From: Flagellimonas lutaonensis
GTDB lineage: Bacteria; Bacteroidota; Bacteroidia; Flavobacteriales; Flavobacteriaceae
Length of the DNA: 64,000 bases
Reading direction: 5' to 3'
Assembly: GCF_000963865.1 (NCBI RefSeq)
Contig: NZ_CP011071.1
Location: 1,492,501 to 1,556,500, forward strand
Under the pieces are notes generated by a model. The model was not told the origin of the DNA, searched no databases, and saw only the letters and a program-made list of their open reading frames with translations. The translations under genes were made by a program, and so were the position numbers. Positions 33,032-41,780 of this stretch are shown piece by piece. The first letter of the stretch is position 1. Every line of letters begins with the position of its first letter.

Positions 33032-34195
33032 ATGGCGTGCAGCAGTTGTTCAACCGGTAAGGATGGGCAGCCGCGAGGTTGCAGGAACAATGGAACCTGT
33101 GGCTCTGATGGTTGTAACAAGCTTACGGTTTTCGATTGGCTTTCGAATATGTCGCTTCCCAATGGTCAAAAACCATTTGACTGCGTTGAGGTCCGGTTTA
33201 AAAACAGCAGAAAGGAATTTTTTAGAAATGCTGACGACCTCCCATTGGCAATCGGCGATATCGTGGCTACCCAAGCAAAGTCGGGCCACGATGTGGGTAT
33301 TGTGAGCCTTACGGGCGAGCTCGTGAAAGTCCAGATGAAGCGTAAAAAGGTTTCTTGGGATGATAAGGCCCTTCCTAAGATTTACAGAAAAGCCACGCAA
33401 CGCGATATCGACGTATGGCAGAAGTGCCGTAACAAGGAGGAAGAAATCAAAAAACGTTCCCGAGAGATTGCCATTTCGCTCAATCTGCAGATGAAGCTCA
33501 GTGATGTTGAGTTCCAGGGCGATGGGTCGAAGGCCACGTTCTATTACACGGCCGAAGAGCGCGTTGATTTTAGACAGCTCATCAAAGACATGGCCAGGGC
33601 ATTTGGCATTCGTATCGAAATGCGCCAAATAGGGTACCGGCAAGAGGCCCAGCGTCTGGGGGGTATAGGTTCTTGCGGCAGAGAGCTCTGTTGCTCCACT
33701 TGGCTGACCGACTTCAGGTCGGTGAACACCGCTTCTGCCCGTTACCAACAATTGGCGCTGAACCCCCAAAAATTGGCGGGGCAATGTGGTAAATTAAAAT
33801 GCTGTCTCAACTATGAACTCGACATGTACCTTGAGGCACTCAAAGACTTTCCTGCGCCCGACACAAAACTTCAGACAGAGAAAGGGGTGGCCTTTTGCCA
33901 AAAGGTAGATATCTTCAAGGAAACCCTATGGTTCTCATACCGCAATGATCCTTCCAACTGGCATGCGCTCAACAAGAAACAGGTACAAGAAATCGTAAAA
34001 TTGAACAGTGGGGGCAAGAAGATCGCAAGCCTTGAAGAGTACGCTGCCGACAATGTGAAAGAAGATAGGTTGGCCTTTGAAAATGTAGTGGGCCAAGACA
34101 GCCTTACCCGTTTCGATAAGCCAAAACGCCGAAGAAAGGGCAACAAAAAGCACAATAGGCGCAACAAAAAAAGAAAGACATCTCCCAATGCCTAA
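33032..34195 (+). CDS. ricT: PSP1-domain protein RicT (YaaT-like)
   Basis: 387 residues. The PSP1 core covers roughly residues 50-290, with blocks GHDVGIVSLTGELVK, FYYTAEERVDFRQLIKDMA, IEMRQIGYRQEAQRLGGIG, CGRELCCSTWL and KLAGQCGKLKCCLNYE. The cysteine set (CCxxW, CGxxxCC) matches RicT, which in Bacillus forms an Fe-S complex with RicA and RicF acting on RNase Y. An extra N-terminal cysteine-rich segment (CSSCSTG, CRNNGTCGSDGC) and a strongly basic C-terminus are added features of the Bacteroidota form. It overlaps gldH by 8 bases. Confidence 0.9.
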   Translation: MACSSCSTGKDGQPRGCRNNGTCGSDGCNKLTVFDWLSNMSLPNGQKPFDCVEVRFKNSRKEFFRNADDLPLAIGDIVATQAKSGHDVGIVSLTGELVKVQMKRKKVSWDDKALPKIYRKATQRDIDVWQKCRNKEEEIKKRSREIAISLNLQMKLSDVEFQGDGSKATFYYTAEERVDFRQLIKDMARAFGIRIEMRQIGYRQEAQRLGGIGSCGRELCCSTWLTDFRSVNTASARYQQLALNPQKLAGQCGKLKCCLNYELDMYLEALKDFPAPDTKLQTEKGVAFCQKVDIFKETLWFSYRNDPSNWHALNKKQVQEIVKLNSGGKKIASLEEYAADNVKEDRLAFENVVGQDSLTRFDKPKRRRKGNKKHNRRNKKRKTSPNA

Positions 34196-34673
34196 GTACA
34201 GCATATCCATACTCTTGGTTTTACTCTTGGTTTCTTGTAACAAAGAACTGGCGTATTCAGAATTTCAACCAATAGCGAACGGAAAATGGCCGGCCACCGA
34301 CACCTTGGAGTTCCAGGTTTCAAATCTAGACTCGTTGCAACGGCACAACATGTTCATCAATGTGCGCAACAACGATGCCTTTCCGTTCAGCAACCTGTTT
34401 TTGATAACCGAATTCGAACATCCCAGGGGGGAAACGGTACGTGACACCTTGGAGTACGAAATGGCCAAACCCAATGGCGAATGGTTGGGCACGGGCCATG
34501 GCAGCATTAAAGAGAGCAAACTTTGGTATAGGGAAAACGTCGTTTTTCGTGATACCGGCGTATATAAGGTTAGGGTAATGCATGCCATGCGCAAGAATGG
34601 CAGTGTTGAGGGTCTTGAAATTTTAGAGGGCATTACCGATGTCGGACTTGAGATAGTGAAAAGCAAAAAGTAA
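34188..34673 (+). CDS. gldH: Gliding motility lipoprotein GldH
   Basis: 161-residue lipoprotein (lipobox LLVSC near residue 17) required for gliding in Flavobacterium. The pattern ISILLVLLLVSCNKE, then WPATDTLEF, HNMFINVRNNDAFPFSNLFL and VRVMHAMR is that of GldH. The mature domain is beta-rich. It lies between ricT (8-base overlap) and the PBP1A gene (1 base away), the order usual in Flavobacteriia. Together with sprE it indicates gliding or type IX secretion, although the core gldKLMN genes are outside this window. Confidence 0.9.
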   Translation: MPKYSISILLVLLLVSCNKELAYSEFQPIANGKWPATDTLEFQVSNLDSLQRHNMFINVRNNDAFPFSNLFLITEFEHPRGETVRDTLEYEMAKPNGEWLGTGHGSIKESKLWYRENVVFRDTGVYKVRVMHAMRKNGSVEGLEILEGITDVGLEIVKSKK

Positions 34674-34674
34674 C

Positions 34675-36999
34675 ATGGCAAAGGCAGCTAAGAAAGAAAA
34701 AAGGAGTTTTTTAAAATATATTAAGTGGTTCTGGATTCTTTTTGCATCTGGAATTCTTTTCGCAGCAATGCTATTTTTATTGGCAGGATGGGGCGCCTTT
34801 GGTGAAATGCCCACCTTTGAGCGTTTAGAGAACCCGCAGACCAACCTGGCCACCGAAATACTGTCTTCTGACGGGAAGACCCTTGGGAAGTTTTATTTGG
34901 ATGATAACCGTACCCCGGTTCCTTACGATAGCCTGCCCGAAAACCTGGTCAACGCCTTGGTGGCCACAGAGGATGCACGGTATTTTGACCATGCTGGTAT
35001 TGATGCAAGGGGTACATTAAGGGCCATGATCTTTTTGGGTAAAAAGGGTGGCGCCAGTACAATAACACAACAACTTTCGAAGCTACTTTTCACGAAAAAG
35101 CCATCGGGTGGTGTGGAACGTATTTTGCAAAAGGTAAAGGAATGGGTCATTGCTACCCGGCTTGAGCGACAGTATACCAAAGAAGAAATCATTCAGATGT
35201 ATCTGAACCAGTATGATTTTGGGTATGCGGCCGATGGTATCCGCTCTGCCGCGCGCATCTATTTTGGCAAAGAACCCTCACAGCTAAGAACCGAAGAATC
35301 AGCGGTATTGGTGGGGATGCTAAAAAATTCTTCATTGTACAATCCGATCAGAAGAGAAGAGCTGGTCACGGCCAGAAGAAACACGGTGTTGGGCCAAATG
35401 GCCAAGTATGGGTACATCACAGAGCAAGAAAAAGACTCGTTGCAGGCCCTTGAGATGGATCTGAACTTCAACCCTGAATCGCACCGTGAGGGGCTCGCCA
35501 CGTATTTTCGTATGTACCTGCAAAAGTTTTTGAACAGGTGGATAGAGGAGAACCCAAAGCCCGACGGTACCAAGTACAACATTTATCTAGATGGCCTAAA
35601 AGTCTACACCACCATCGATTCTCGCATGCAGCGAAATGCCGAAGAGGCCGTTGAGGCACACATGAAAAACCTACAGGCAGAGTTCTTTCATCAGAATACA
35701 CCCGAAAGAAACCCGACCACACCCTTTGTTGACCTTGAGCAATCTGAAATAGACAACATTATGGAGCGCGCCATGAAAAATTCTGCCCGCTGGCGCGCCA
35801 TGAAAAGGCAGGGCAAACCTGAAAGTGAGATTAGAGCATCGTTCAACGAAAAGACCGAGATGACCGTTTTCGATTGGAACAGCGATTCGTACGAGAAAGA
35901 TACTATTTTGACGCCCTTGGATTCCATTCGGTACTACAAGACGTTTCTACGTACGGCCATGATGTCGATGGAGCCACAGACCGGCCACGTAAAGGCATGG
36001 GTCGGCGGGGTCGACTACAAGCATTTTCAGTACGACAATGTCATTCAAGGGGCCAGACAGGCCGGTTCCACTTTTAAGCCCTTTGTGTATGCGGCGGCCA
36101 TAGACCAATTACGCTTATCGCCCTGTGATTCGCTGCCCGATACACAGTATTGCATAGAGGCTGGCAAGCACGGCAATCCTGACCCTTGGTGCCCAAAAAA
36201 CTCCAATGGCAAGTATTCTGGGGAACGTATGACGTTAAAAAAGGCCTTGGCCAACTCGGTTAACACCATTACTGCCCAGCTGATCGATAGGGTGGGCCCG
36301 GGCTCGGTGGTGAACATTGCCCGTGGCATGGGCCTTACCCGAGAGATACCCGAAGTGCCATCAATCGCCTTGGGCACACCCGATTTCAGCGTTTTTGAAA
36401 TGGTGGGGGCCTATGGCACGTTCGCAAACCAGGGCGTATTTGTGAAACCGGTAACCGTTACCCGTATCGAAGACAAAAACGGTACCGTGCTTTACGAGTA
36501 CGTGCCCGAGACCAAAGATGTGTTGAGCAAAGATGTGGCCTATGCCATGGTAAACCTGATGGAGGGTGTTACCGAATATGGCTCTGGGGCAAGGCTCCGG
36601 CATTCGTGGGCAAAAAACCAAACGGTATATAAAGAGATTATCACAGGCTATCCCTATGAATTGACGAACCCCATTGCGGGTAAGACGGGCACTACCCAGA
36701 ACCAGAGCGATGGTTGGTTTATGGGCATGGTGCCGAATTTGGTGACCGGTGTCTGGGTCGGGGGCGAAGATCGTTCCATCCACTTCAAAAGCCTGACCTA
36801 TGGGCAAGGTGCCTCAATGGCTCTGCCTATTTGGGCATTGTACATGAAAAAGAACTATGCTGATGAAGAGCTGGGTGTTTCAAAAGAGGCATTTGAAGAG
36901 CCCGAGGCATTGTCCATCAATGTGGATTGCACCAAAATTTTGGAAGAAATCAAAGAAGACGTCGATACCGAGGATGATCTTGACGACTTGGATTTTTAG
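34675..36999 (+). CDS. Penicillin-binding protein 1A (glycosyltransferase/transpeptidase)
   Basis: 774-residue class A PBP that polymerises and crosslinks peptidoglycan. One membrane helix lies at about residues 18-40. The glycosyltransferase domain has EDARYFDHAGID near 100 and GGASTITQQLSKLL near 125. The transpeptidase domain has the SxxK in GSTFKPF near 462, SVN in ANSVNTITAQ near 525, and KTG in AGKTGTTQNQSDGWF near 664. All catalytic motifs are intact, and the C-terminus is acidic (EDLDDLDF). It follows gldH with a 1-base gap. Confidence 0.96.
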   Translation: MAKAAKKEKRSFLKYIKWFWILFASGILFAAMLFLLAGWGAFGEMPTFERLENPQTNLATEILSSDGKTLGKFYLDDNRTPVPYDSLPENLVNALVATEDARYFDHAGIDARGTLRAMIFLGKKGGASTITQQLSKLLFTKKPSGGVERILQKVKEWVIATRLERQYTKEEIIQMYLNQYDFGYAADGIRSAARIYFGKEPSQLRTEESAVLVGMLKNSSLYNPIRREELVTARRNTVLGQMAKYGYITEQEKDSLQALEMDLNFNPESHREGLATYFRMYLQKFLNRWIEENPKPDGTKYNIYLDGLKVYTTIDSRMQRNAEEAVEAHMKNLQAEFFHQNTPERNPTTPFVDLEQSEIDNIMERAMKNSARWRAMKRQGKPESEIRASFNEKTEMTVFDWNSDSYEKDTILTPLDSIRYYKTFLRTAMMSMEPQTGHVKAWVGGVDYKHFQYDNVIQGARQAGSTFKPFVYAAAIDQLRLSPCDSLPDTQYCIEAGKHGNPDPWCPKNSNGKYSGERMTLKKALANSVNTITAQLIDRVGPGSVVNIARGMGLTREIPEVPSIALGTPDFSVFEMVGAYGTFANQGVFVKPVTVTRIEDKNGTVLYEYVPETKDVLSKDVAYAMVNLMEGVTEYGSGARLRHSWAKNQTVYKEIITGYPYELTNPIAGKTGTTQNQSDGWFMGMVPNLVTGVWVGGEDRSIHFKSLTYGQGASMALPIWALYMKKNYADEELGVSKEAFEEPEALSINVDCTKILEEIKEDVDTEDDLDDLDF

Positions 37000-37087
37000 C
37001 GCCATCTTCCCTCGAAAATCATTCCAAAAACCTAAGGCTTTTTCCGATTAAAATTGTACTTTTCTGTGGGTAAATTCCATAGAAAAG

Positions 37088-37789
37088 ATGATTGACAAGA
37101 CCGTAAAAAATGTCGAAGAGGCACTACAGGGAGTAACAGATGGCATGACTTTTATGTTGGGCGGATTTGGCCTTTGTGGCATACCTGAAAACGCCATTGC
37201 CGAATTGGTCAGAAAAGGGATCAAAGGCATTACCTGTATTTCAAACAATGCCGGGGTCGATGATTTTGGCTTGGGCCTATTGCTTCAAAAACGGCAGATA
37301 AAAAAAATGATTTCCTCGTACGTGGGCGAGAACGATGAGTTCGAGCGGCAAATGCTCAGCGGAGAACTCGAAGTGGAGCTCACCCCACAGGGCACCTTGG
37401 CAGAAAAGTGCAGGGCCGCCCAAGCGGGCATCCCCGCATTTTATACACCTGCAGGCTATGGCACCGAGGTGGCAGAGGGTAAGGAGACCCGAGAGTTCAA
37501 TGGTAAAATGTACGTGTTGGAAGAGGCTTACAAGGCCGATTTTGCCTTTGTAAAGGCATGGAAGGGCGATGAGGCCGGCAACCTGATATTCAAGGGTACG
37601 GCGCGAAATTTTAATCCGTGTATGTGCGGGGCGGCGACCATAACGGTGGCAGAAGTGGAGGAACTATTGCCCGTTGGCAGTCTTGACCCTAATCAGATAC
37701 ATATTCCCGGCATATTCGTGCAACGTATTTTTCAGGGGCAGAAATATGAAAAAAGAATAGAACAACGAACTGTTAGGCCAAGGGATTGA
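37088..37789 (+). CDS. scoA: Succinyl-CoA:3-ketoacid CoA transferase subunit A
   Basis: 233-residue alpha subunit of the 3-oxoacid CoA transferase that moves CoA from succinyl-CoA to acetoacetate. The CoA-binding [13 protein letters not shown] is near residue 24, with [17 protein letters not shown] following and the conserved [24 protein letters not shown] near the end. It is followed after 51 bases by scoB; the spacer carries a partial palindromic repeat. Confidence 0.93.
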   Translation: MIDKTVKNVEEALQGVTDGMTFMLGGFGLCGIPENAIAELVRKGIKGITCISNNAGVDDFGLGLLLQKRQIKKMISSYVGENDEFERQMLSGELEVELTPQGTLAEKCRAAQAGIPAFYTPAGYGTEVAEGKETREFNGKMYVLEEAYKADFAFVKAWKGDEAGNLIFKGTARNFNPCMCGAATITVAEVEELLPVGSLDPNQIHIPGIFVQRIFQGQKYEKRIEQRTVRPRD

Positions 37790-37814
37790 TAATTGAAGAT
37801 AAATTAAACAGATT

Positions 37815-37833
37815 CACACGAAAGCAGGAATGA
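37815..37833. repeat. Partial REP-like element between scoA and scoB
   Basis: CACGAAAGCAGGAATGACA is the right half of the family element (on the minus strand TGTCATTCCTGCTTTCGTG). Only one arm of the hairpin is present, so it is a decayed copy. Confidence 0.5.
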
Positions 37834-37840
37834 CAAGAAT

Positions 37841-38494
37841 ATGTTAGATAAAAACGGAATAGCAAGGCGGATAGCCAAAGAGGTCAAAGATGGGTATTAT
37901 GTAAACCTAGGTATCGGCATCCCCACCTTGGTTGCAAACTTTGTACGCGACGATATCAGTGTGGAGTTTCAAAGCGAGAATGGCGTATTGGGCATGGGCC
38001 CTTTTCCTTTCGAGGGAGAGGAAGACCCCGACATCATCAATGCTGGCAAGCAGACCATCACCACGTTGCCAGGGGCCTCTTTTTTTGATTCGGCCATGAG
38101 TTTCTCCATGATCCGAGGGCAACATGTCGACCTCACCATTCTAGGGGCCATGGAGGTTGCCGAGAATGGCGATATCGCCAACTGGAAGATTCCAGGTAAA
38201 ATGGTAAAGGGCATGGGCGGTGCCATGGACCTTGTGGCTTCGGCCGAGAACATAATCGTGGCCATGATGCACACCAACAAGGCCGGCAAATCAAAATTAT
38301 TGAAACGATGTACCCTGCCCTTGACCGGGGTGGGCTGTGTCAAAAAAATCGTCACCAACCTGGCGGTGCTCGAGGTAACCCCTGAGGGTTTTCTGCTGCT
38401 AGAAAGGGTTCCTGGTGTTTCGGTAGATGATATCAAGGCGGCCACCGAAGGAAAACTGGTTGTCGAAGGTGATGTGCCCGAGATGGTGCTGTGA
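37841..38494 (+). CDS. scoB: Succinyl-CoA:3-ketoacid CoA transferase subunit B
   Basis: 217-residue beta subunit. The catalytic glutamate is in QSENGVLGMGPFP near residue 47, and the NLGIGIPTLVANFV block near 20 and GAMEVAENGDIANWKIPGKMVKGMGGAMDL near 136-165 are intact. With scoA it allows use of ketone bodies or removal of acetoacetate from amino-acid breakdown. It probably shares the scoA message. Confidence 0.95.
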   Translation: MLDKNGIARRIAKEVKDGYYVNLGIGIPTLVANFVRDDISVEFQSENGVLGMGPFPFEGEEDPDIINAGKQTITTLPGASFFDSAMSFSMIRGQHVDLTILGAMEVAENGDIANWKIPGKMVKGMGGAMDLVASAENIIVAMMHTNKAGKSKLLKRCTLPLTGVGCVKKIVTNLAVLEVTPEGFLLLERVPGVSVDDIKAATEGKLVVEGDVPEMVL

Positions 38495-38553
38495 GCATTT
38501 CATCGAACAAATGATGCGCTTTGATTTTTTTGCAACAGATACCCCTAAATACA

Positions 38554-38594
38554 CAACAATAATTTTTGTATTTAATCATTGTTGAATATTTTTA
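38554..38594 (+). promoter_or_regulatory. Promoter with overlapping inverted repeat before a small ORF
   Basis: TTTTTG (38563-38568) and TATTTTTA (38587-38594) are 18 bases apart, close to the Bacteroidota -33/-7 pair. CAACAAT (38554-38560) and ATTGTTG (38578-38584) form a perfect 7-base inverted repeat across the -33 and spacer, in the position of an operator. Confidence 0.55.
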
Positions 38595-38638
38595 AGGTGT
38601 TCAAATTATCCAAATCAACAAAATTAAATGTAATCCCC

Positions 38639-38746
38639 ATGGCACCCGAACTTAACCACGCAACGATGCAAGAGGAGATTCAAGTTTACAGAAATGATTT
38701 TTATAGCGGTTTTGCCCTTTTGGTGAAAAAGCTGTTTATGCTGTAA
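38639..38746 (+). CDS. Candidate 35-residue small protein
   Basis: Short frame MAPELNHATM...KKLFML, with an amphipathic, partly hydrophobic second half (YSGFALLVKKLFML). It sits between a good promoter match (38563-38594) and an intrinsic terminator (38767-38796), in the 330-base gap between scoB and the GNAT gene. No clear ribosome-binding site precedes the ATG, so the transcript could equally be a non-coding RNA. I recognise no homologue. Confidence 0.4.
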   Translation: MAPELNHATMQEEIQVYRNDFYSGFALLVKKLFML

Positions 38747-38766
38747 AATAGCTCCCATTAAAAATT

Positions 38767-38796
38767 AAAAAGCCAGATTTTTGATTCGGCTTTTTT
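38767..38796 (+). terminator. Intrinsic terminator after the small ORF
   Basis: AAAAAGCC (38767-38774) pairs with GGCTTTTT (38788-38795) around a T-rich loop and continues into more T. It lies 20 bases after the small-ORF stop and about 270 after scoB. Confidence 0.75.
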
Positions 38797-38823
38797 GTTT
38801 TTGACCCGTATTTTAGTGGGGTC

Positions 38824-39342
38824 ATGATTCGTCTTCATAGATGTACTGCCATCGATTTGCCAACCTTGACCAAAATTTCAAGGGAAACCTTCGTGACCGC
38901 TTTTGAGAAAGACAACAACCCAGATGATTTTGCGGTGTACGTTGCCAAGGCATTTTCTTCCAAAACGCTAAAAGAGCAACTTGAAGACCCCGACACGCTT
39001 TTTTATTTTGTCTATGATGAGCACGATGTTTTGGTGGGATATGTCAAGATAAACCAAAACAATGCCCAAACAGAACTCAAAGAGCCAACATCCGTCGAGT
39101 TGGAGCGTATTTATGTACTACAGCAGTACCAAGGAAAGAACATCGGAAGCGAATTGCTTCGAAAAGTGATTGAACTGGCATCGGCCTTGAAAAAGAAGAC
39201 ACTTTGGCTGGGCGTGTGGGAACACAACCCCAGGGCCATTCGTTTTTACGAGCGGCACGGGTTCGTAAAATTTGGTGAGCACCCTTATTTTATCGGAAAC
39301 GACGAACAGACCGATTGGTTGATGGGGCTTCAACTAAACTGA
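38824..39342 (+). CDS. GNAT family N-acetyltransferase
   Basis: 172 residues with the GNAT fold. The acetyl-CoA-binding motif A is seen in LERIYVLQQYQGKNIGSELLRKVIELA (Q/R-x-x-G-x-G/A form QYQGKNIG), followed by LWLGVWEHNPRAIRFYERHGFVKFGEHPY, the classic motif B region. The substrate is unknown; small polyamines or amino acids are usual for such enzymes. Transcribed alone. Confidence 0.9.
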   Translation: MIRLHRCTAIDLPTLTKISRETFVTAFEKDNNPDDFAVYVAKAFSSKTLKEQLEDPDTLFYFVYDEHDVLVGYVKINQNNAQTELKEPTSVELERIYVLQQYQGKNIGSELLRKVIELASALKKKTLWLGVWEHNPRAIRFYERHGFVKFGEHPYFIGNDEQTDWLMGLQLN

Positions 39343-39357
39343 TTTCAAGGACTGCAA

Positions 39358-40503
39358 CTATATTTTCAATATGATTTCGGCCCCTTTGTCAAGTGTTTCC
39401 TGTGTTTTTGCAAAGCAGAAACGAAGATGCCTATGATCAGACCCATTACGGTAAAACACAGAGACGGGTATACTGGCAATCTTAAATTCTTTGATCAGCC
39501 GCTCGGCAAATACCGTGTCGGGCTCATCGGTGATGGCCGAATAATCAAGCAATTGAAAGTAGGTGCCAGCGCTGGGGGTAAAAGTAAACCGTGACGAGGC
39601 GATGGCCCTCAGGAAGTAATCGCGTTTTTGTTGATAGAATGCCCCCAGTTCCTCGTACCGTTGTGGATTTTTCAGATAGGTGTTCAAGGCCCTTTGAACA
39701 GGATGGTTGACAGAGAAAACATTGTACTGATGTACTTTTTGAAATTCTGCCATCAGTTCTTTGGGCGCTGCACAGTATCCTATTTTCCAACCTGTGACAT
39801 GAAAGGTCTTGCCAAAAGACGAACAGATAATACTGCGGTTGGCCAACCCATCATAGTTGGCCGCGCTCTCGTGCACGTTCCCATCAAAAACGATGTGCTC
39901 GTAAACCTCATCACTCAACAAGATTACATTGGTGTCTTGTAGCAGTTGTTCGAGTTTTTGCATGTCTTCCCTGGTTAAAATGCTTCCTGACGGATTATGG
40001 GGCGTATTGATGACAAGCATACGTGTTTTGGGTGACAGTACCTTTTTAAGGCCTTCAAAATCAAACCGAAAATCTTCCCCCATCAAAGCTAAGGGCACCA
40101 CCTTACCGCCATATAGCTCAATGGCCGGTTCATAACAATCATAGGCTGGTTGTACCACAATGACCTCATCGCCCCTTTCAACAAAGGCACTTATAGCGGT
40201 AAAAATTGCTTGGGTGGCCCCGGCCGTTAGGGTTATTTCACTTTGTGGGTCATAGTACCTACCATACGAATGTTCAATTTTTTCTGAAATGGTCTCTCGC
40301 AGCGAAAAAACACCTTGCATTGGGGCGTATTGGTTGAACCCCTCTGCCATTACATTGCTTACCAATTCGATAAGTGCGGGGTCTACCCCAAAATCTGGAT
40401 ACCCCTGCGATAGGTTTATGGCATTGTGTTTATGGGCCAGTTGCCCTATGGTGGTGAATATGGTAGTTGCCAGGTTGGGCATTTTTGATTCAATCTTCAA
40501 CAT
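39358..40503 (-). CDS. PLP-dependent aminotransferase, class I/II (methionine aminotransferase type)
   Basis: 381 residues from the ATG at 40503. A longer frame to 40581 would overlap the vsr gene and lacks conservation in its extra part. Fold type I: substrate opening LSQGYPDFGVDP, GATQAIFTAI, VINTPHNPSGSIL, ILLSDEVYEHI and the PLP lysine in SSFGKTFHVTGWKIGYC. The YbdL/kynurenine-aminotransferase-like subgroup, acting on methionine and aromatic amino acids, fits best. It lies 5 bases after the vsr stop on the same strand. Confidence 0.9.
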   Translation of the reverse strand: MLKIESKMPNLATTIFTTIGQLAHKHNAINLSQGYPDFGVDPALIELVSNVMAEGFNQYAPMQGVFSLRETISEKIEHSYGRYYDPQSEITLTAGATQAIFTAISAFVERGDEVIVVQPAYDCYEPAIELYGGKVVPLALMGEDFRFDFEGLKKVLSPKTRMLVINTPHNPSGSILTREDMQKLEQLLQDTNVILLSDEVYEHIVFDGNVHESAANYDGLANRSIICSSFGKTFHVTGWKIGYCAAPKELMAEFQKVHQYNVFSVNHPVQRALNTYLKNPQRYEELGAFYQQKRDYFLRAIASSRFTFTPSAGTYFQLLDYSAITDEPDTVFAERLIKEFKIASIPVSVFYRNGSDHRHLRFCFAKTQETLDKGAEIILKI

Positions 40504-40508
40504 AGGTC

Positions 40509-40976
40509 TCAATTTTTTTTGAGATGGTGCAGTACTTTTTGTAGGCAGGCTTCCAAATCTTTCTTCACTTGGCTCTCCCAAAAGCGAAATACGGTATAGC
40601 CCAAGGCTTTCAGTTCACGGGTTACTTCTTGATCGCGCTGTATGTTGCGCTCGATTTTTGGTATCCAGAATTCTCTGTTTGTTTTGATTTTATGCTTTCT
40701 TTCTTCCCAATTATAACCATGCCAAAACTCTCCATCGATAAAAATGGCCGTTTTGTATTTTTTTAGTAGGATGTCAGGCTTGCCAACCAATTTTTTGTAG
40801 TCGATGCGGTAGCGATAACCGGCCTTCCATAGGGCTTTTCTAAAGGCCAGTTCGGGTTTGGTGTTCTTACCGCGGACCTTGCCCATGATCTTTGAGCGTT
40901 CTGGGGTAGTGTAGAAACCGTCTTTTTCACGAAATCGGGGTACCTTGATGCGTTCTTCGGGATATTTTTTAGGCAT
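40509..40976 (-). CDS. vsr: Very short patch repair (Vsr) endonuclease, orphan
   Basis: 155 residues if started at the internal Met (40976; a frame open to 41006 adds ten). The Vsr family is plain from TTPERSKIMGKVRGKNTKPE, the catalytic Asp region GKPDILLKKYKTAIFIDGEFWHG and the FWIPKIERNIQRDQEV block. Vsr nicks at T:G mismatches produced by deamination of 5-methylcytosine. No cytosine methylase gene is next to it, as would be usual. It sits directly before the aminotransferase gene. Confidence 0.9.
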   Translation of the reverse strand: MPKKYPEERIKVPRFREKDGFYTTPERSKIMGKVRGKNTKPELAFRKALWKAGYRYRIDYKKLVGKPDILLKKYKTAIFIDGEFWHGYNWEERKHKIKTNREFWIPKIERNIQRDQEVTRELKALGYTVFRFWESQVKKDLEACLQKVLHHLKKN

Positions 40977-41044
40977 CTCCCAACTTACGAAAAATTCATG
41001 ACCCAATATGGGGTTTTACAGGCGAAATGGTTTATAAACGCTAA

Positions 41045-41704
41045 TCAATCATATGCTTGAAATAGCACAACAACACTATCGGAAAAATTGTCGACGTTTA
41101 TAGTGAAGCCACCTAAATTAAAGGCAATAAGGCTTGCCGTGGTAAGCCCCAAGTTATCACCGTTTTGATTTCCGTACCTTAAACCAATACAGTGGGAACT
41201 TGACGCATATCTAGAGATATCATTGATGGAATTACCATGCCCACCTACATAAATGGTCTGCTGAGTAATGGTAACACCATCAGTTCTGGCGAAACCATTG
41301 GAGGTGCCGAACGAATTGGCCAATCCTCTTTCGTTGTTCCGGATACCATTATCTGCATTAAGAGTGCTGCTCTCTACATTGGCATGGGCAACAAAACTTA
41401 TTTGTGAAGGTTGAAAGGGAAGACCTGTTATTGTCTGGGGACCCATAGAAGAGATTGTAAAAAATCCAAAGTAAACACTTGGAGTATTGCCATTGGCTAC
41501 TTCATTCCAACTTGAACCATCAAATTTGTAAATCTTATTGGTATCTGTTGCAAAGGCAATTGATCCCTGTTGAGCCTCAGTGATTGCTGAAATTTCTGCC
41601 AAAGTTCCGGTGGGCAAACCCATAACGGAGTTTGCATCTATTTGGGCATAAATGTTTGAACCAATGAGCAGAGTTAAAACTTTAATATAATAAAGAAATT
41701 TCAT
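41045..41704 (-). CDS. Secreted hypothetical protein, AT-rich
   Basis: 219 residues from the ATG at 41704 (MKFLYYIKVLTLLIGSNIYA signal peptide, cleavage near AQ); an in-frame ATG upstream at 41740 lies in the sdhB terminator. The mature part is Asn/Ser/Gly-rich and beta-like. It begins with IDANSVMGLPTGTLAEISA and TDTNKIYKFDGSSW, a wording common at the start of Bacteroidota secreted or tail-fibre-like proteins, and contains many isolated NG/GN turns. Base use is visibly richer in A and T than in its neighbours, which suggests recent arrival. Function unknown. Confidence 0.65.
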   Translation of the reverse strand: MKFLYYIKVLTLLIGSNIYAQIDANSVMGLPTGTLAEISAITEAQQGSIAFATDTNKIYKFDGSSWNEVANGNTPSVYFGFFTISSMGPQTITGLPFQPSQISFVAHANVESSTLNADNGIRNNERGLANSFGTSNGFARTDGVTITQQTIYVGGHGNSINDISRYASSSHCIGLRYGNQNGDNLGLTTASLIAFNLGGFTINVDNFSDSVVVLFQAYD

Positions 41705-41726
41705 ACAAATTAAATACTTATATAAC

Positions 41727-41760
41727 AAAAAACCCATCAATTTATTGTTGACAGGTTTTT
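41727..41760 (-). terminator. Terminator of the sdhCAB operon
   Basis: On the minus strand AAAAACC (41760-41754) pairs with GGTTTTTT (41734-41727), with an inner TCAA/TTGA pair, followed by GTTAT. It lies about 20 bases after the sdhB stop. Confidence 0.65.
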
Positions 41761-41780
41761 ATATAGATATAGAACTTAAA

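Noticed and set aside
37815-37840. Possible regulatory hairpin between scoA and scoB
   Set aside because: Only one arm of the repeat palindrome is present; it is a decayed repeat copy, not a stem.
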